Source: Robertmurraya korlensis NBRC 107688
GTDB lineage: Bacteria; Bacillota; Bacilli; Bacillales; Cytobacillaceae
Direction: 5' to 3'
DNA: 64,000 nucleotides
Assembly: GCF_001591645.1 (NCBI RefSeq)
Contig: NZ_BCVH01000001.1
Span: 868,001 to 932,000, forward strand
Below are positions 17,206 to 25,890 of the stretch, piece after piece; position 1 is the first letter of the stretch, and every line of letters starts with the position of its first letter. Below the pieces are notes generated by a model. The model was not told where the DNA came from, did no database searches, and saw only the letters and a program-made list of their open reading frames with translations. Made by a program: the position numbers and the translations under genes.

Positions 17206-17931
17206 ATGAAGGACCTGTTCGGCCATAATTATGACTCATACCCCTTTGGACTATTTCAGCTCCCTCACTGGTTGATGCTGTTACTATTATTAGTCGGCTG
17301 CATGTTCTTTTATTATTTCAGAAAAGTTCTTGTAAACTACGAAAAAAACATCACAATAACTATGTTTGGGGTCTTACTTGTCCTAGAAAGCCTTTACCAT
17401 TGGTGGCTTATGAAGGGAGAGCAATGGGACCTTTCGTTTACGCTTCCATTACAGCTTTGCTCCATATCCCTATTACTTTCATTATTGCTTCTTCTAACAA
17501 AAAACGAGTTTATTTTTCAGCTCGTCTATTATTTAGGACTTTCAGGTGCAGTGCAAGCATTACTCACTCCAGAGCTGTTTGTAGGATTTCCCCATTTTCG
17601 GTTTTTCCAATTTTTTGTTACGCATATGATGATTATTTGGGTAGCTGTGTATTTTTTATTCGTCAAAAGCTATCGGCCAACCTTCAAAGGGCTCTGGCAG
17701 GCCTTTTTCTGTTTAAATGGGATTGCATTGTTTGTATTCTTTATTAACCATTGGGTTGATGGGAACTATATGTTTCTAGCTGGAAAACCGGTTAATCCGA
17801 CTTTATTAGATTATTTAGGTCCATATCCTTATTATATTCTTTCATTAGAAGGCATTGCTCTTTTCCTATTTACGATGCTATTTTTACCATTTAAAGTGAA
17901 GAAACCTAAAGAGGTACGACAAAAAGGTTGA
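17206..17931 (+). CDS. YwaF / TIGR02206-family membrane protein
   Basis: A 241-residue protein with about seven transmembrane helices. The conserved-looking features are LESLYHWWLMKGEQWDLSFTLPLQLCSISLLLSL, where a short tryptophan-rich loop precedes the PLQLCS helix, and GNYMFLAGKPVNPTLLDYLGPYPYY near the end. These are typical of the TIGR02206/YwaF integral membrane family. The function is unknown. TTAGGAGCGAG lies before the ATG. It is followed after about 60 bp by selB with no terminator between, so both may share a transcript. Confidence 0.85.
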   Translation: MKDLFGHNYDSYPFGLFQLPHWLMLLLLLVGCMFFYYFRKVLVNYEKNITITMFGVLLVLESLYHWWLMKGEQWDLSFTLPLQLCSISLLLSLLLLLTKNEFIFQLVYYLGLSGAVQALLTPELFVGFPHFRFFQFFVTHMMIIWVAVYFLFVKSYRPTFKGLWQAFFCLNGIALFVFFINHWVDGNYMFLAGKPVNPTLLDYLGPYPYYILSLEGIALFLFTMLFLPFKVKKPKEVRQKG

Positions 17932-17989
17932 GCGAAAGGATGTTTAAAGATAAAGTAAAAGAATGCAGAACAATAAAGTAGGTGCAAAC

Positions 17990-19870
17990 ATGGATAAACG
18001 ATATTTTACGATAGGTATGGCTGGTCATATCGACCACGGAAAAACAACTTTAACAAAGGCCCTAACCAATGTTGATACTGATCGTTTAAAAGAAGAGAAG
18101 GAACGGCAAATCTCTATTGAACTAGGTTTTGCCCCATTATATGAAGATGAAAATATACAAGTATCAGTGATTGATGTTCCAGGTCATGAACGCTTTATTA
18201 GACAAATGATTGCTGGTGTAGCAGGAATTGATTTGGTGGTTCTCGTGGTTGCGGCAGATGAAGGGGTTATGCCACAAACAAAAGAGCATTTAGAAATACT
18301 TGGATTTCTAGGAATACAGTCAGGAATCGTTGCTATCACCAAAATGGACAAGGTTGATGAGGAATTTTCAGAGCTAGTCAAAGATGACATTTATGAAGAA
18401 TTACGTGGCACCGTTTTTGAAAACTCACCTTATGTCCTTGTTGACAGCCTGTCTAATAAAGGTATTGATGAGCTAAAAGCTTTAATCATAAAAACGTTAG
18501 CACAACAAGATGTACGAGATGCAAAAGGACCATTTCGCTTGCCGATTGACCAGGTATTTACCGTAAAAGGGCAAGGGACAGTAGTAAGAGGAACTGTGTA
18601 CGAAGGAGCTGTCGAGGAAGGTCAGCTACTTACAATTATGCCTCAAGGAATTGAAGTAAGAGCAAGGCAGCTCCAAGTACATCACCAACCAGCAAAGCAT
18701 GCCTTCGCTGGACAAAGAACGGCAATCAATGTATCAAACGTGACAAAAGATGAGATTGAACGTGGCGATGTACTTGTCTCTTCCGAGCATTTTAATATAA
18801 CTCGTACGATTGACGTTGCCATTAAAATGGTAGAGGATCTCGAACACATGGTAAAGCAAAGAATGCCTATTAAATGTCATATTGGAACGGCCGAGATAAT
18901 GGGAAGAATCGTGTTTTTTGACCGTAATGAACTAAAGGAAGAAAGTGGCGAAATCCTATGTCAGTTACGACTTGAGGAGGAAATTGTTACTAAGCGCGGA
19001 GACCGTTTTATTTTGCGAAGACCTAGCCCACAAGAAACGATTGGAGGGGGATGGGTCATTGATCCTAAAGGCGAAAAGTATCGTTTCGGGAATCAAACCA
19101 TTGAAGAGCTCTCGAAAAAGAAAGAAGGTTCACCAGCGGAGCGCCTCACTGCGGCGTTAAAAGAGGCAAAGAGTTTATCCATTGATGAACTCATCAAGAG
19201 GACGTCTCTCGATAAAGAGGAAGTTTCACATGCGCTTCTTGGAGACGAATTTATCCCTTACACTAGCAAGGAATTCACCCTCCAGGTAATTATCAGAGAT
19301 ATGGAGGAAGATCTTTTCGACCGACTCAATGACTACCATAACCAATATCCATTACGAAACGGGGTAAATAAAGCTGAGCTTTTACAAGGCTTACAAAAAT
19401 GGTATCCAAAGCCGTTAATTGAATACGTAATTGAACACAGTTCAGCTGCGAACTTATTTCAACGGAAAGGACAATTTGTATCTTTAAGCAGCTTTACTCC
19501 ACATGTTCCTTCTAGCTGGAAAAAACGAACAGACAACCTATTGGAGGCATTAAAAAGAGATAGACTTCAAGTAAAATATTTACAGGATTACATGAAAGAT
19601 GCCGGGATTCCAGAATCCTTAGTTGAAGACGTAAAGAGGTATTGGATTGAACAAGAAATCGTTATACCACTTGACGAAACCTATTATTATCATGGAGAGG
19701 TATTTTCTGACGCTGTGAAAAGGCTACAAGCTGAAACAGAAAGCGAATTTGATGTAGGAAAAGCGAAGGATGTTCTCGGATTGTCAAGGAAGTACATGAT
19801 TCCTTTTCTAGAGAGATTAGATGAAAATGGGATCACAAAAAGAGTGGAAAACAAGCGAGTGTGGTTATAA
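17990..19870 (+). CDS. selB: Selenocysteine-specific translation elongation factor SelB
   Basis: A 626-residue translational GTPase. G1 reads AGHIDHGKTT near residue 9, G3 DVPGHE near residue 64 and G4 TKMD near residue 120 (SelB-type, replacing the NKxD of EF-Tu). The EF-Tu-like beta domains are followed by about 250 residues of winged-helix repeats, the part that binds the SECIS hairpin in mRNA, which separates SelB from EF-Tu. ATG 17990 is preferred to ATG 17963 because TAGGTG precedes it and MDKRYFTIG matches the family start. SelB delivers Sec-tRNA to UGA codons. No selA, selD, selC or selenoprotein gene is visible in this window. Confidence 0.93.
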   Translation: MDKRYFTIGMAGHIDHGKTTLTKALTNVDTDRLKEEKERQISIELGFAPLYEDENIQVSVIDVPGHERFIRQMIAGVAGIDLVVLVVAADEGVMPQTKEHLEILGFLGIQSGIVAITKMDKVDEEFSELVKDDIYEELRGTVFENSPYVLVDSLSNKGIDELKALIIKTLAQQDVRDAKGPFRLPIDQVFTVKGQGTVVRGTVYEGAVEEGQLLTIMPQGIEVRARQLQVHHQPAKHAFAGQRTAINVSNVTKDEIERGDVLVSSEHFNITRTIDVAIKMVEDLEHMVKQRMPIKCHIGTAEIMGRIVFFDRNELKEESGEILCQLRLEEEIVTKRGDRFILRRPSPQETIGGGWVIDPKGEKYRFGNQTIEELSKKKEGSPAERLTAALKEAKSLSIDELIKRTSLDKEEVSHALLGDEFIPYTSKEFTLQVIIRDMEEDLFDRLNDYHNQYPLRNGVNKAELLQGLQKWYPKPLIEYVIEHSSAANLFQRKGQFVSLSSFTPHVPSSWKKRTDNLLEALKRDRLQVKYLQDYMKDAGIPESLVEDVKRYWIEQEIVIPLDETYYYHGEVFSDAVKRLQAETESEFDVGKAKDVLGLSRKYMIPFLERLDENGITKRVENKRVWL

Positions 19871-19927
19871 AAAGTAGCATCATTTTAGATGATGCTATTT
19901 TTACGATTACATAGGGGGAAAAGATGA

Positions 19928-20182
19928 ATGCATAAGAATGAAGAGCTCCATAAGTTTTTATTAGATAAATCTTGGCAGCTAACAGAGGACGGGAATGCTT
20001 CGTTAGATAAGAGCAAGCCTGCCGGTGTGTATTCCTCTCAGAATCCAGTAGTCATTAAAAACCTAAAGCAACAAAACTATCGTTTTCACTTGCAGCTTTG
20101 TGAAATATTCATAAAGGATGAAAAGCAATTTACACAGGATATTCATGAGTGGATACTGGAAATTGTGAAAGATGAGCAGTAA
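19928..20182 (+). CDS. Hypothetical protein downstream of selB
   Basis: An 84-residue soluble, acidic protein with AGGGGGAA before the ATG (a nearer ATG at 19924 meets a stop after three codons). No membrane segment, cysteine pair or known motif is visible apart from one cysteine in HLQLCEIF. The gene starts 57 bp after selB in the same direction, and the short AT-rich hairpin between them (GTAGCATCATTTTAGATGATGCTA) could be a weak terminator. I do not recognise a family and no role in selenium metabolism can be claimed. Confidence 0.7.
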   Translation: MHKNEELHKFLLDKSWQLTEDGNASLDKSKPAGVYSSQNPVVIKNLKQQNYRFHLQLCEIFIKDEKQFTQDIHEWILEIVKDEQ

Positions 20183-20183
20183 C

Positions 20184-20242
20184 GGTGTCAGACACCCTTC
20201 GTGGACAAAACATGGCTATTTGTCCACCTCAGAAGGACAGTT
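20184..20242 (+). repeat. Dispersed stop-codon-associated element, copy B
   Basis: GGTGTCAGACACC begins one base after the stop codon of the 84-residue protein gene, followed by CTTCGTGGACA, then TTTGTCC and GGACAGT blocks at the same relative distances as in copy A. The first 24 bases equal those of copy A. Confidence 0.85.
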
Positions 20243-20247
20243 AGGTA

Positions 20248-20277
20248 AACCACTTCTTTAATAGGAAGTGGTTTTTT
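20248..20277 (+). terminator. Rho-independent terminator before the pyrimidine cluster
   Basis: AACCACTTC and GAAGTGGTT form a perfect 9-bp stem, followed by TTTT. It lies at the far end of repeat copy B. Confidence 0.85.
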
Positions 20278-20738
20278 GCTGATTACAAAAAGAATACGTC
20301 ATGATATCTAACATAATAGTTCTCATTCCATAGTAGATAAGTATTATAATTGGCTTAATTGAATTTTGTTATATAATTTCACACACCCTTCATAACTGTT
20401 TTGTAAGATTTCCTTTCTTTACTCCACGAATGCCACTGCTTAATAAATATTGCTTAATTAAACTATCTATTATCCTCCTAGAGCTTATCGTCAGAACATC
20501 TAACCACCTAACAGACAGAATTAACAAAATGACTAGCCATTAGCTAGAAGAATTTTACATAATGTATCATGCGTTAGGAAACAAGCAAATGTAAAATTAA
20601 TTAAAAGTTTTGATTTTTCTGTATTCAAAACAAAAGAGGAGGGATACTGTTTATCCACTAGAAATATAATGTACAAGATATGCATGAAATTACTTTGAAA
20701 AATTGAATAGATCTTTTCGGAAAAGGGGGAAATTAGCA
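20278..20738 (+). promoter_or_regulatory. Long intergenic region ahead of the pyrimidine degradation cluster
   Basis: No gene or RNA gene is seen in this 460-bp AT-rich stretch; in particular there is no T-loop GGTTCRA of a tRNA such as selC. A 25-bp imperfect inverted repeat with arms GTTTTGA (20607-20613) and TCAAAAC (20625-20631) could be an operator, and TATAAT at 20665-20670 could be a -10, but it has no convincing -35. AAAGGGGGA at 20721-20730 is the ribosome binding site of pydB. Confidence 0.35.
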
Positions 20739-21623
20739 ATGGCAGATCAAGTAACCATTGGTTTAATTCAGGCTAGCAACGACGTGGATGGAAATGAAGC
20801 CGTCGAGGTTCATAAGCAAAAAGCAATTGAGAAACATATAAATCTCATTCGTGAAGCAAAAGCAAAAGGGGCGCAGATTGTTTGTTTACAAGAAATCTTT
20901 TATGGCCCCTATTTTTGTTCAGAGCAAAATACAAAATGGTATGATGCGGCAGAGGAAATTCCTAATGGCCCTACAACAAAACGATTTCAGGAGCTAGCCA
21001 AGGAACTTGGAATCGTAATCATACTCCCAATCTATGAGCGTGAGGGAATTGCCACGTATTATAACACGGCAGCGGTAATTGATGCGGACGGTTCCTATCT
21101 AGGAAAATACCGGAAACACCATATCCCACATGTTGCTGTAGGCGACCAAGGGCATGGATTTTGGGAGAAATATTATTTCAAACCAGGAAACCTAGGATAT
21201 CCCGTGTTTGATACCGCATTTGCAAAGGTCGGAGTGTACATTTGTTATGATCGACATTTTCCAGAAGGGGCAAGAGTACTAGGGCTAAATGGAGCTGAAA
21301 TTGTATTTAACCCGTCTGCCACAGTATCTGGAACTTCCGAGTACTTGTGGAAACTTGAACAGCCCGCCCATGCCGTTGCGAACGGATATTACGTGGCAGC
21401 TATTAATCGCGTTGGCTATGAAGGTCCATGGAATATGGGAGAGTTTTATGGTCAGTCCTACCTCGTTGACCCAAGAGGAAGCTTTGTTGCCATGGGTAGC
21501 CGTGATAAAGATGAAGTGATCATAGGCATAATGGATAAAAAGATGATTCGGGAAGTAAGAGATGTGTGGCAGTTTTACCGTGATAGACGTCCGGAAACGT
21601 ATGAGAAAATGACCTCAATTTAG
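20739..21623 (+). CDS. pydB: N-carbamoyl-beta-alanine amidohydrolase (beta-ureidopropionase), nitrilase fold
   Basis: A 294-residue carbon-nitrogen hydrolase. The Glu-Lys-Cys triad is visible: E52 in CLQEIFYGPYF, K126 in GKYRKHHIP and C169 in VGVYICYDRHFPEGAR. The VGVYICYDRHFPEGAR and RVGYEGPWNMGEFYGQS patterns are typical of beta-ureidopropionase. It hydrolyses N-carbamoyl-beta-alanine to beta-alanine, CO2 and ammonia, the third step of uracil breakdown. ATG 20739 is chosen over TTG 20703 because AAAGGGGGA precedes it. It is the first gene of the cluster, followed by preT, preA and hydA with short gaps. Confidence 0.92.
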   Translation: MADQVTIGLIQASNDVDGNEAVEVHKQKAIEKHINLIREAKAKGAQIVCLQEIFYGPYFCSEQNTKWYDAAEEIPNGPTTKRFQELAKELGIVIILPIYEREGIATYYNTAAVIDADGSYLGKYRKHHIPHVAVGDQGHGFWEKYYFKPGNLGYPVFDTAFAKVGVYICYDRHFPEGARVLGLNGAEIVFNPSATVSGTSEYLWKLEQPAHAVANGYYVAAINRVGYEGPWNMGEFYGQSYLVDPRGSFVAMGSRDKDEVIIGIMDKKMIREVRDVWQFYRDRRPETYEKMTSI

Positions 21624-21668
21624 AAAGCAAATAGAATAGCAACCAAATAGCTTAGAGGGGGTATACAT

Positions 21669-23042
21669 TTGAGCACGGTAAAACAATCAAGAATTTCCTA
21701 CGATCACATAGCCACAAACTTTCAGGAGGTTCATCCTGGTCTAAGCAATCGAGAAGCGATAGAGGAAGCGAATCGCTGTCTTTATTGCTATGATGCACCT
21801 TGTATTACAGCCTGTCCAACTGGGATTGATATCCCCACCTTCATTAAAAAAATTGCCTCAGGAAATGTAAAAGGCTCCGCAACGACCATCATGACAGCCA
21901 ATCCAATAGGTGCGAGCTGTTCCCGCGTCTGCCCAACAGAAGAATTATGTGAAGGCGCATGTGTACTCAACCATTCTACTAAACCAATTATGATTGGAAA
22001 CCTACAGCGCTACGCTACCGATTGGGCAATGAAAAATGATCAAATCCTCTTTAAAGCTGGTAAGAAAAACGGGACATCGGTTGCCATTATCGGTGGAGGA
22101 CCTGCCGGATTATCAGCCGCTCGAGAGCTCGGTATCCTCGGCTATGACGTCACGATTTTTGAAGCAGCTGAACATGCTGGCGGTCTCAATACGTACGGAA
22201 TCGTGTCGTTTCGATTACCAAAGGAAGTTTCGTTTTGGGAAGTAAAGCAGGTCGAAAGTGTCGATGTAACAATCAAGACAAATACAAAGGTTGGAGTTGA
22301 CATCTCCGTTCGTGAAATTCTAGATAACTATGACATTGTTATTTTAGCAATTGGCATGTCTAGTGTCCCTAATCTCGGGATTGAGGGAGAAGATTTACAA
22401 GGTGTATACGATGCGATTGAGTTTGTAAAACAAACGAAAACTCACCCTATTACAGATGAGTTCCTCGGTAAAAAGATTGTCGTTATCGGTGCAGGTAATA
22501 CCGCAATTGACGGAGCTACTTGTTCCGTACGCCTTGGAGCAGAAAATGTAAAGATCTTATACAGAAGATCACTAGAGGAAATGACTGCTTACGATTTTGA
22601 ATATGAATTTGCCAAACAGGATGGAGTCGAATTCCGATGGTTAACAGCACCTCTCCGTATCATTGGAGATGATCACGGAAACGTAAGAGCCATTGAATGT
22701 ATCAAAATGGAGCTAACAGAAGCCGGGGAAGATGGACGTAGGAAGCCTATTCCGGTAAAAGGCTCTGAATTTGTATTAGAGGTGGATGCCGTTATTAAGG
22801 CAATTGGCCAATCCAGATACGTTAGCCTCATTGATGAAATGAACCTCGAACATGATGGTGGAGTTGTGAAAATAAACGAAAACACGTACCAAACCTCAAA
22901 CAAAAAAGTTTTTGCGTGTGGAGATGTCATTTTCGGGAAGGGTCAAGGCGAGGCGATGGTTGTTTCCGCTGCACAACAAGGAAAGAAAACTGCCTACGCT
23001 ATCCACCAAATGTTCACCAAAACAGCAAATGAAACCGCCTGA
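21669..23042 (+). CDS. preT: NAD(P)-dependent dihydropyrimidine dehydrogenase, flavin subunit PreT
   Basis: A 457-residue GltD-like protein with a TTG start after AGAGGGGG. The N-terminal region has cysteine-rich iron-sulfur motifs (CLYCYDAPCITACPTG and CSRVCPTEELCEGAC). An FAD loop AIIGGGPAGLSAARE sits near residue 140 and an NAD(P) loop VVIGAGNTAIDGA near residue 275. PreT oxidises NAD(P)H and passes electrons to PreA for reduction of uracil or thymine. In animals both parts are one polypeptide; here, as in many bacteria, they are separate. PreA follows after 32 bp. Confidence 0.93.
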   Translation: MSTVKQSRISYDHIATNFQEVHPGLSNREAIEEANRCLYCYDAPCITACPTGIDIPTFIKKIASGNVKGSATTIMTANPIGASCSRVCPTEELCEGACVLNHSTKPIMIGNLQRYATDWAMKNDQILFKAGKKNGTSVAIIGGGPAGLSAARELGILGYDVTIFEAAEHAGGLNTYGIVSFRLPKEVSFWEVKQVESVDVTIKTNTKVGVDISVREILDNYDIVILAIGMSSVPNLGIEGEDLQGVYDAIEFVKQTKTHPITDEFLGKKIVVIGAGNTAIDGATCSVRLGAENVKILYRRSLEEMTAYDFEYEFAKQDGVEFRWLTAPLRIIGDDHGNVRAIECIKMELTEAGEDGRRKPIPVKGSEFVLEVDAVIKAIGQSRYVSLIDEMNLEHDGGVVKINENTYQTSNKKVFACGDVIFGKGQGEAMVVSAAQQGKKTAYAIHQMFTKTANETA

Positions 23043-23074
23043 TCTAGGGCAAATGAATTCAAGGAGGCATGATG

Positions 23075-24361
23075 ATGGCAGATTTACGTATCAACTTGGC
23101 AGGGATCCAATCACCGAATCCTTTCTGGCTCGCGTCAGCTCCCCCAACAAACTCTGGATATCAAGTACAGAGAGCGTTTGAGGCTGGATGGGGTGGTGCG
23201 GTTTGGAAAACACTTGGAGAACCGATTCTAAATGTTTCGTCGCGATTTGCAGCTGTAAGTTTTAACGGACAAAGGGTGGCGGGATTTAACAATATTGAAC
23301 TAATAACCGATCGACCACTTGAGGTAAATCTGAAGGAAATCGCGGAAACAAAAAAGAAATTCCCAAATCATACGATTATTGCTTCTCTTATGGTGGAGCC
23401 AAAACAAGAAAAGTGGCATGAAATCGTCAAAAAGGTAGAGGCGATTGGAGTGGACGGCTTAGAGCTGAATTTTGGTTGCCCACACGGGATGGCGGAAAGA
23501 GGTATGGGGTCAGCTTCTGGTCAAGTACCTGAGCTCGTCGAAAAGCAAACGTACTGGGTGAAGGAAGTTGCAAAAACACCCGTCATCGTTAAGCTAACGC
23601 CGAATATTACCGATATTACCGTAACAGCTGAGGCAGCTACACGCGGAGGAGCAGATGCCATCAGCATGATTAATACAATCAATAGCTTAGCTGGTGTGGA
23701 CATAGACACTTGGAACACGATCCCACATGTTGCTGGTAAAGGGGCTCACGGTGGGTATTGTGGACCAGCTGTTAAGCCAATTGCTTTAAATATGGTAGGT
23801 GAATGTGCGAGAAACCCTCATATTAATGTTCCAATCTCAGGAATAGGTGGGATTTCTAGTTGGAGGGATACTGTTGAATTTTTGTTGATGGGAGCAACAG
23901 GCGTTCAAGTATGTACAGCCGCGATGCATCACGGCTTCCGAATCGTTGAGGATATGATTGAAGGATTAAATAATTACTTAGATGATAAAGGCATCGCTTC
24001 AGTTATGGATATCGTTGGTAAATCGGTACCAAAATACTCCGACTGGGGAAATCTTGACCTGAATTATAAAATCGTTGCAAGAATCAATAACGATATATGT
24101 ATCAACTGTAATAAATGCCATATCGCTTGTGAGGATACCTCTCACCAATGCATTGATATGTTAAAAGCAGCCAATGGGGAAAGTATATTGCAAGTACGAG
24201 AAGAGGATTGTGTTGGATGTAATCTCTGCTCGATTGTATGTCCAGTCGATGGTGCAATCGACATGGTTGAGCTGCCAAATGAGTTACCACCTATGACATG
24301 GAACGAAAGGCAAGCTGCACTAGGGACAATGGCATGTGATGCAGACATTATAAAGAGATAA
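23075..24361 (+). CDS. preA: NAD(P)-dependent dihydropyrimidine dehydrogenase, catalytic subunit PreA
   Basis: A 428-residue protein: a dihydroorotate-dehydrogenase-like FMN barrel (about 1-310) followed by two ferredoxin-type clusters, CINCNKCHIACED and CVGCNLCSIVCPV. ELNFGCPHGM and the KLTPN segment mark the substrate pocket. Three ATGs run together at 23069, 23072 and 23075; AGGAGG at 23062-23067 is correctly spaced only for the last. It reduces uracil and thymine to the 5,6-dihydro forms. Residue 148 is serine in SASGQVPELV, where mammalian dihydropyrimidine dehydrogenase has its catalytic cysteine (ACGQ). Confidence 0.93.
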   Translation: MADLRINLAGIQSPNPFWLASAPPTNSGYQVQRAFEAGWGGAVWKTLGEPILNVSSRFAAVSFNGQRVAGFNNIELITDRPLEVNLKEIAETKKKFPNHTIIASLMVEPKQEKWHEIVKKVEAIGVDGLELNFGCPHGMAERGMGSASGQVPELVEKQTYWVKEVAKTPVIVKLTPNITDITVTAEAATRGGADAISMINTINSLAGVDIDTWNTIPHVAGKGAHGGYCGPAVKPIALNMVGECARNPHINVPISGIGGISSWRDTVEFLLMGATGVQVCTAAMHHGFRIVEDMIEGLNNYLDDKGIASVMDIVGKSVPKYSDWGNLDLNYKIVARINNDICINCNKCHIACEDTSHQCIDMLKAANGESILQVREEDCVGCNLCSIVCPVDGAIDMVELPNELPPMTWNERQAALGTMACDADIIKR

Positions 24362-24384
24362 TTTATTTAAAGGGGGAAACGGAC

Positions 24385-25800
24385 TTGAAGAAAGTAATAA
24401 AAAACGGAACGATTGTAACAGCAACAGATACGTTTCAAGCTGACATACTTATTGAAAACGGAACAATTCGTCAAATCGGTGAAAATCTCCCATCAAACGA
24501 TGCGGAACTAATTGATGCCTCGGGGAAATACGTGTTTCCTGGTGGCATCGATCCACATACACATCTAGATATGCCATTTGGTGGAACGGTAACAAAGGAT
24601 GATTTTGAAACCGGTACGATTGCAGCGGCATTTGGTGGAACAACGACCGTCATCGATTTTTGTTTGACCAATAAGGGAGAACCATTAAAAAATGCCATAA
24701 AAGTCTGGCACGATAAATCAAAAGAAAAAGCGGTCATTGACTATAGCTTCCATCTAATGATCGGTGAAATGAATGACAAAGTTCTAGAAGAGCTTCCGAC
24801 CATTATGAAGGAAGAGGGTATTACATCCTTTAAAGTGTTTATGGCATACAAAAATGTTTTCCAAGCAGATGACGAGACTCTGTTCCGTACCTTGTTAGCA
24901 GCAAAGGAGCATGGGGCACTAGTAATGGTTCATGCCGAAAATGGAGACGTGATTGATTTCTTAACAAAAAAAGCACTTGAGTTAAATCAAACAGATCCTA
25001 TTTACCATGCGTTAACCCGCCCACCGGAAGTAGAGGGTGAGGCAACCGGAAGAGCCGCCACTTTAACCGGTCTAGCCGAGTCTCAACTCTATGTCGTTCA
25101 TGTTTCCTGCGCACAAGCAGCTCAAAAAATTGCAGAAGCCCGCTCAAAAGGAATCGATATTTGGGGAGAAACCTGTCCACAGTATTTAGTTCTCGATCAA
25201 TCCTACCTAGAAAAACCAAATTTTGAAGGAGCCAAATACGTCTGGTCACCACCATTGCGTGAGAAATGGAACCAAGATGTTTTATGGAATGCTCTTAAAA
25301 CCGGGGAGCTACAAACGATCGGCTCCGATCAATGCTCCTTTGATTTTAACGGACAGAAAAGTCTAGGTAAGGGAGACTTTACTAAGATTCCAAATGGAGG
25401 TCCCATCATCGAAGACCGACTATCCATCTTGTTTTCTGAGGGTGTGAAAAAAGGAAGAATCTCTTTAAACCAGTTTGTAGAAATCACATCAACGAAGGTC
25501 GCAAAGCTATTCGGACTCTATCCGAAAAAGGGAACCATAGCCATTGGTGCCGATGCTGATATTGTACTATTTGATCCAAACGTGGAACGGACAATTTCTG
25601 CCAAAACACACCATATGGCGGTTGATTACAATGCCTTTGAAGGAATGAAGGTGATTGGAGAACCAGTGTCCGTTCTATCTAGGGGAGAATTTGTCATTCG
25701 TGACAAAGCCTTTGTTGGAAAGATTGGAGGAGGACAATATATTAAACGAGCAACGTATGGAGAACTGTTAAAAGCTGAAAACAACTCCGTACCAATTTAA
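24385..25800 (+). CDS. hydA: Dihydropyrimidinase (D-hydantoinase family)
   Basis: A 471-residue amidohydrolase with a TTG start after AAAGGGGGAA. The metal site is seen as H58 and H60 in DPHTHLDM, the carbamylated lysine in FKVFMAYKN near residue 150, a histidine in VHAENGD, and the aspartate in IGSDQCSF. It opens dihydrouracil or dihydrothymine to N-carbamoyl-beta-alanine or its methyl derivative. It sits between preA and the transporter in the same operon, which fixes its role better than sequence alone, since hydantoinases accept several cyclic ureides. Confidence 0.94.
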   Translation: MKKVIKNGTIVTATDTFQADILIENGTIRQIGENLPSNDAELIDASGKYVFPGGIDPHTHLDMPFGGTVTKDDFETGTIAAAFGGTTTVIDFCLTNKGEPLKNAIKVWHDKSKEKAVIDYSFHLMIGEMNDKVLEELPTIMKEEGITSFKVFMAYKNVFQADDETLFRTLLAAKEHGALVMVHAENGDVIDFLTKKALELNQTDPIYHALTRPPEVEGEATGRAATLTGLAESQLYVVHVSCAQAAQKIAEARSKGIDIWGETCPQYLVLDQSYLEKPNFEGAKYVWSPPLREKWNQDVLWNALKTGELQTIGSDQCSFDFNGQKSLGKGDFTKIPNGGPIIEDRLSILFSEGVKKGRISLNQFVEITSTKVAKLFGLYPKKGTIAIGADADIVLFDPNVERTISAKTHHMAVDYNAFEGMKVIGEPVSVLSRGEFVIRDKAFVGKIGGGQYIKRATYGELLKAENNSVPI

Positions 25801-25890
25801 ATCGGGCTAGCTAATGGGAAGGATATAATTTTTCGGTACGCTTCATTACCAGAAAATTTTATATAAAAAAACCAGAAAAGGAGTGGTTTC

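Noticed and set aside
20278-20738. selC tRNA near selB
   Set aside because: No T-loop GGTTCRA and no 90-base cloverleaf with matching acceptor arms could be found.
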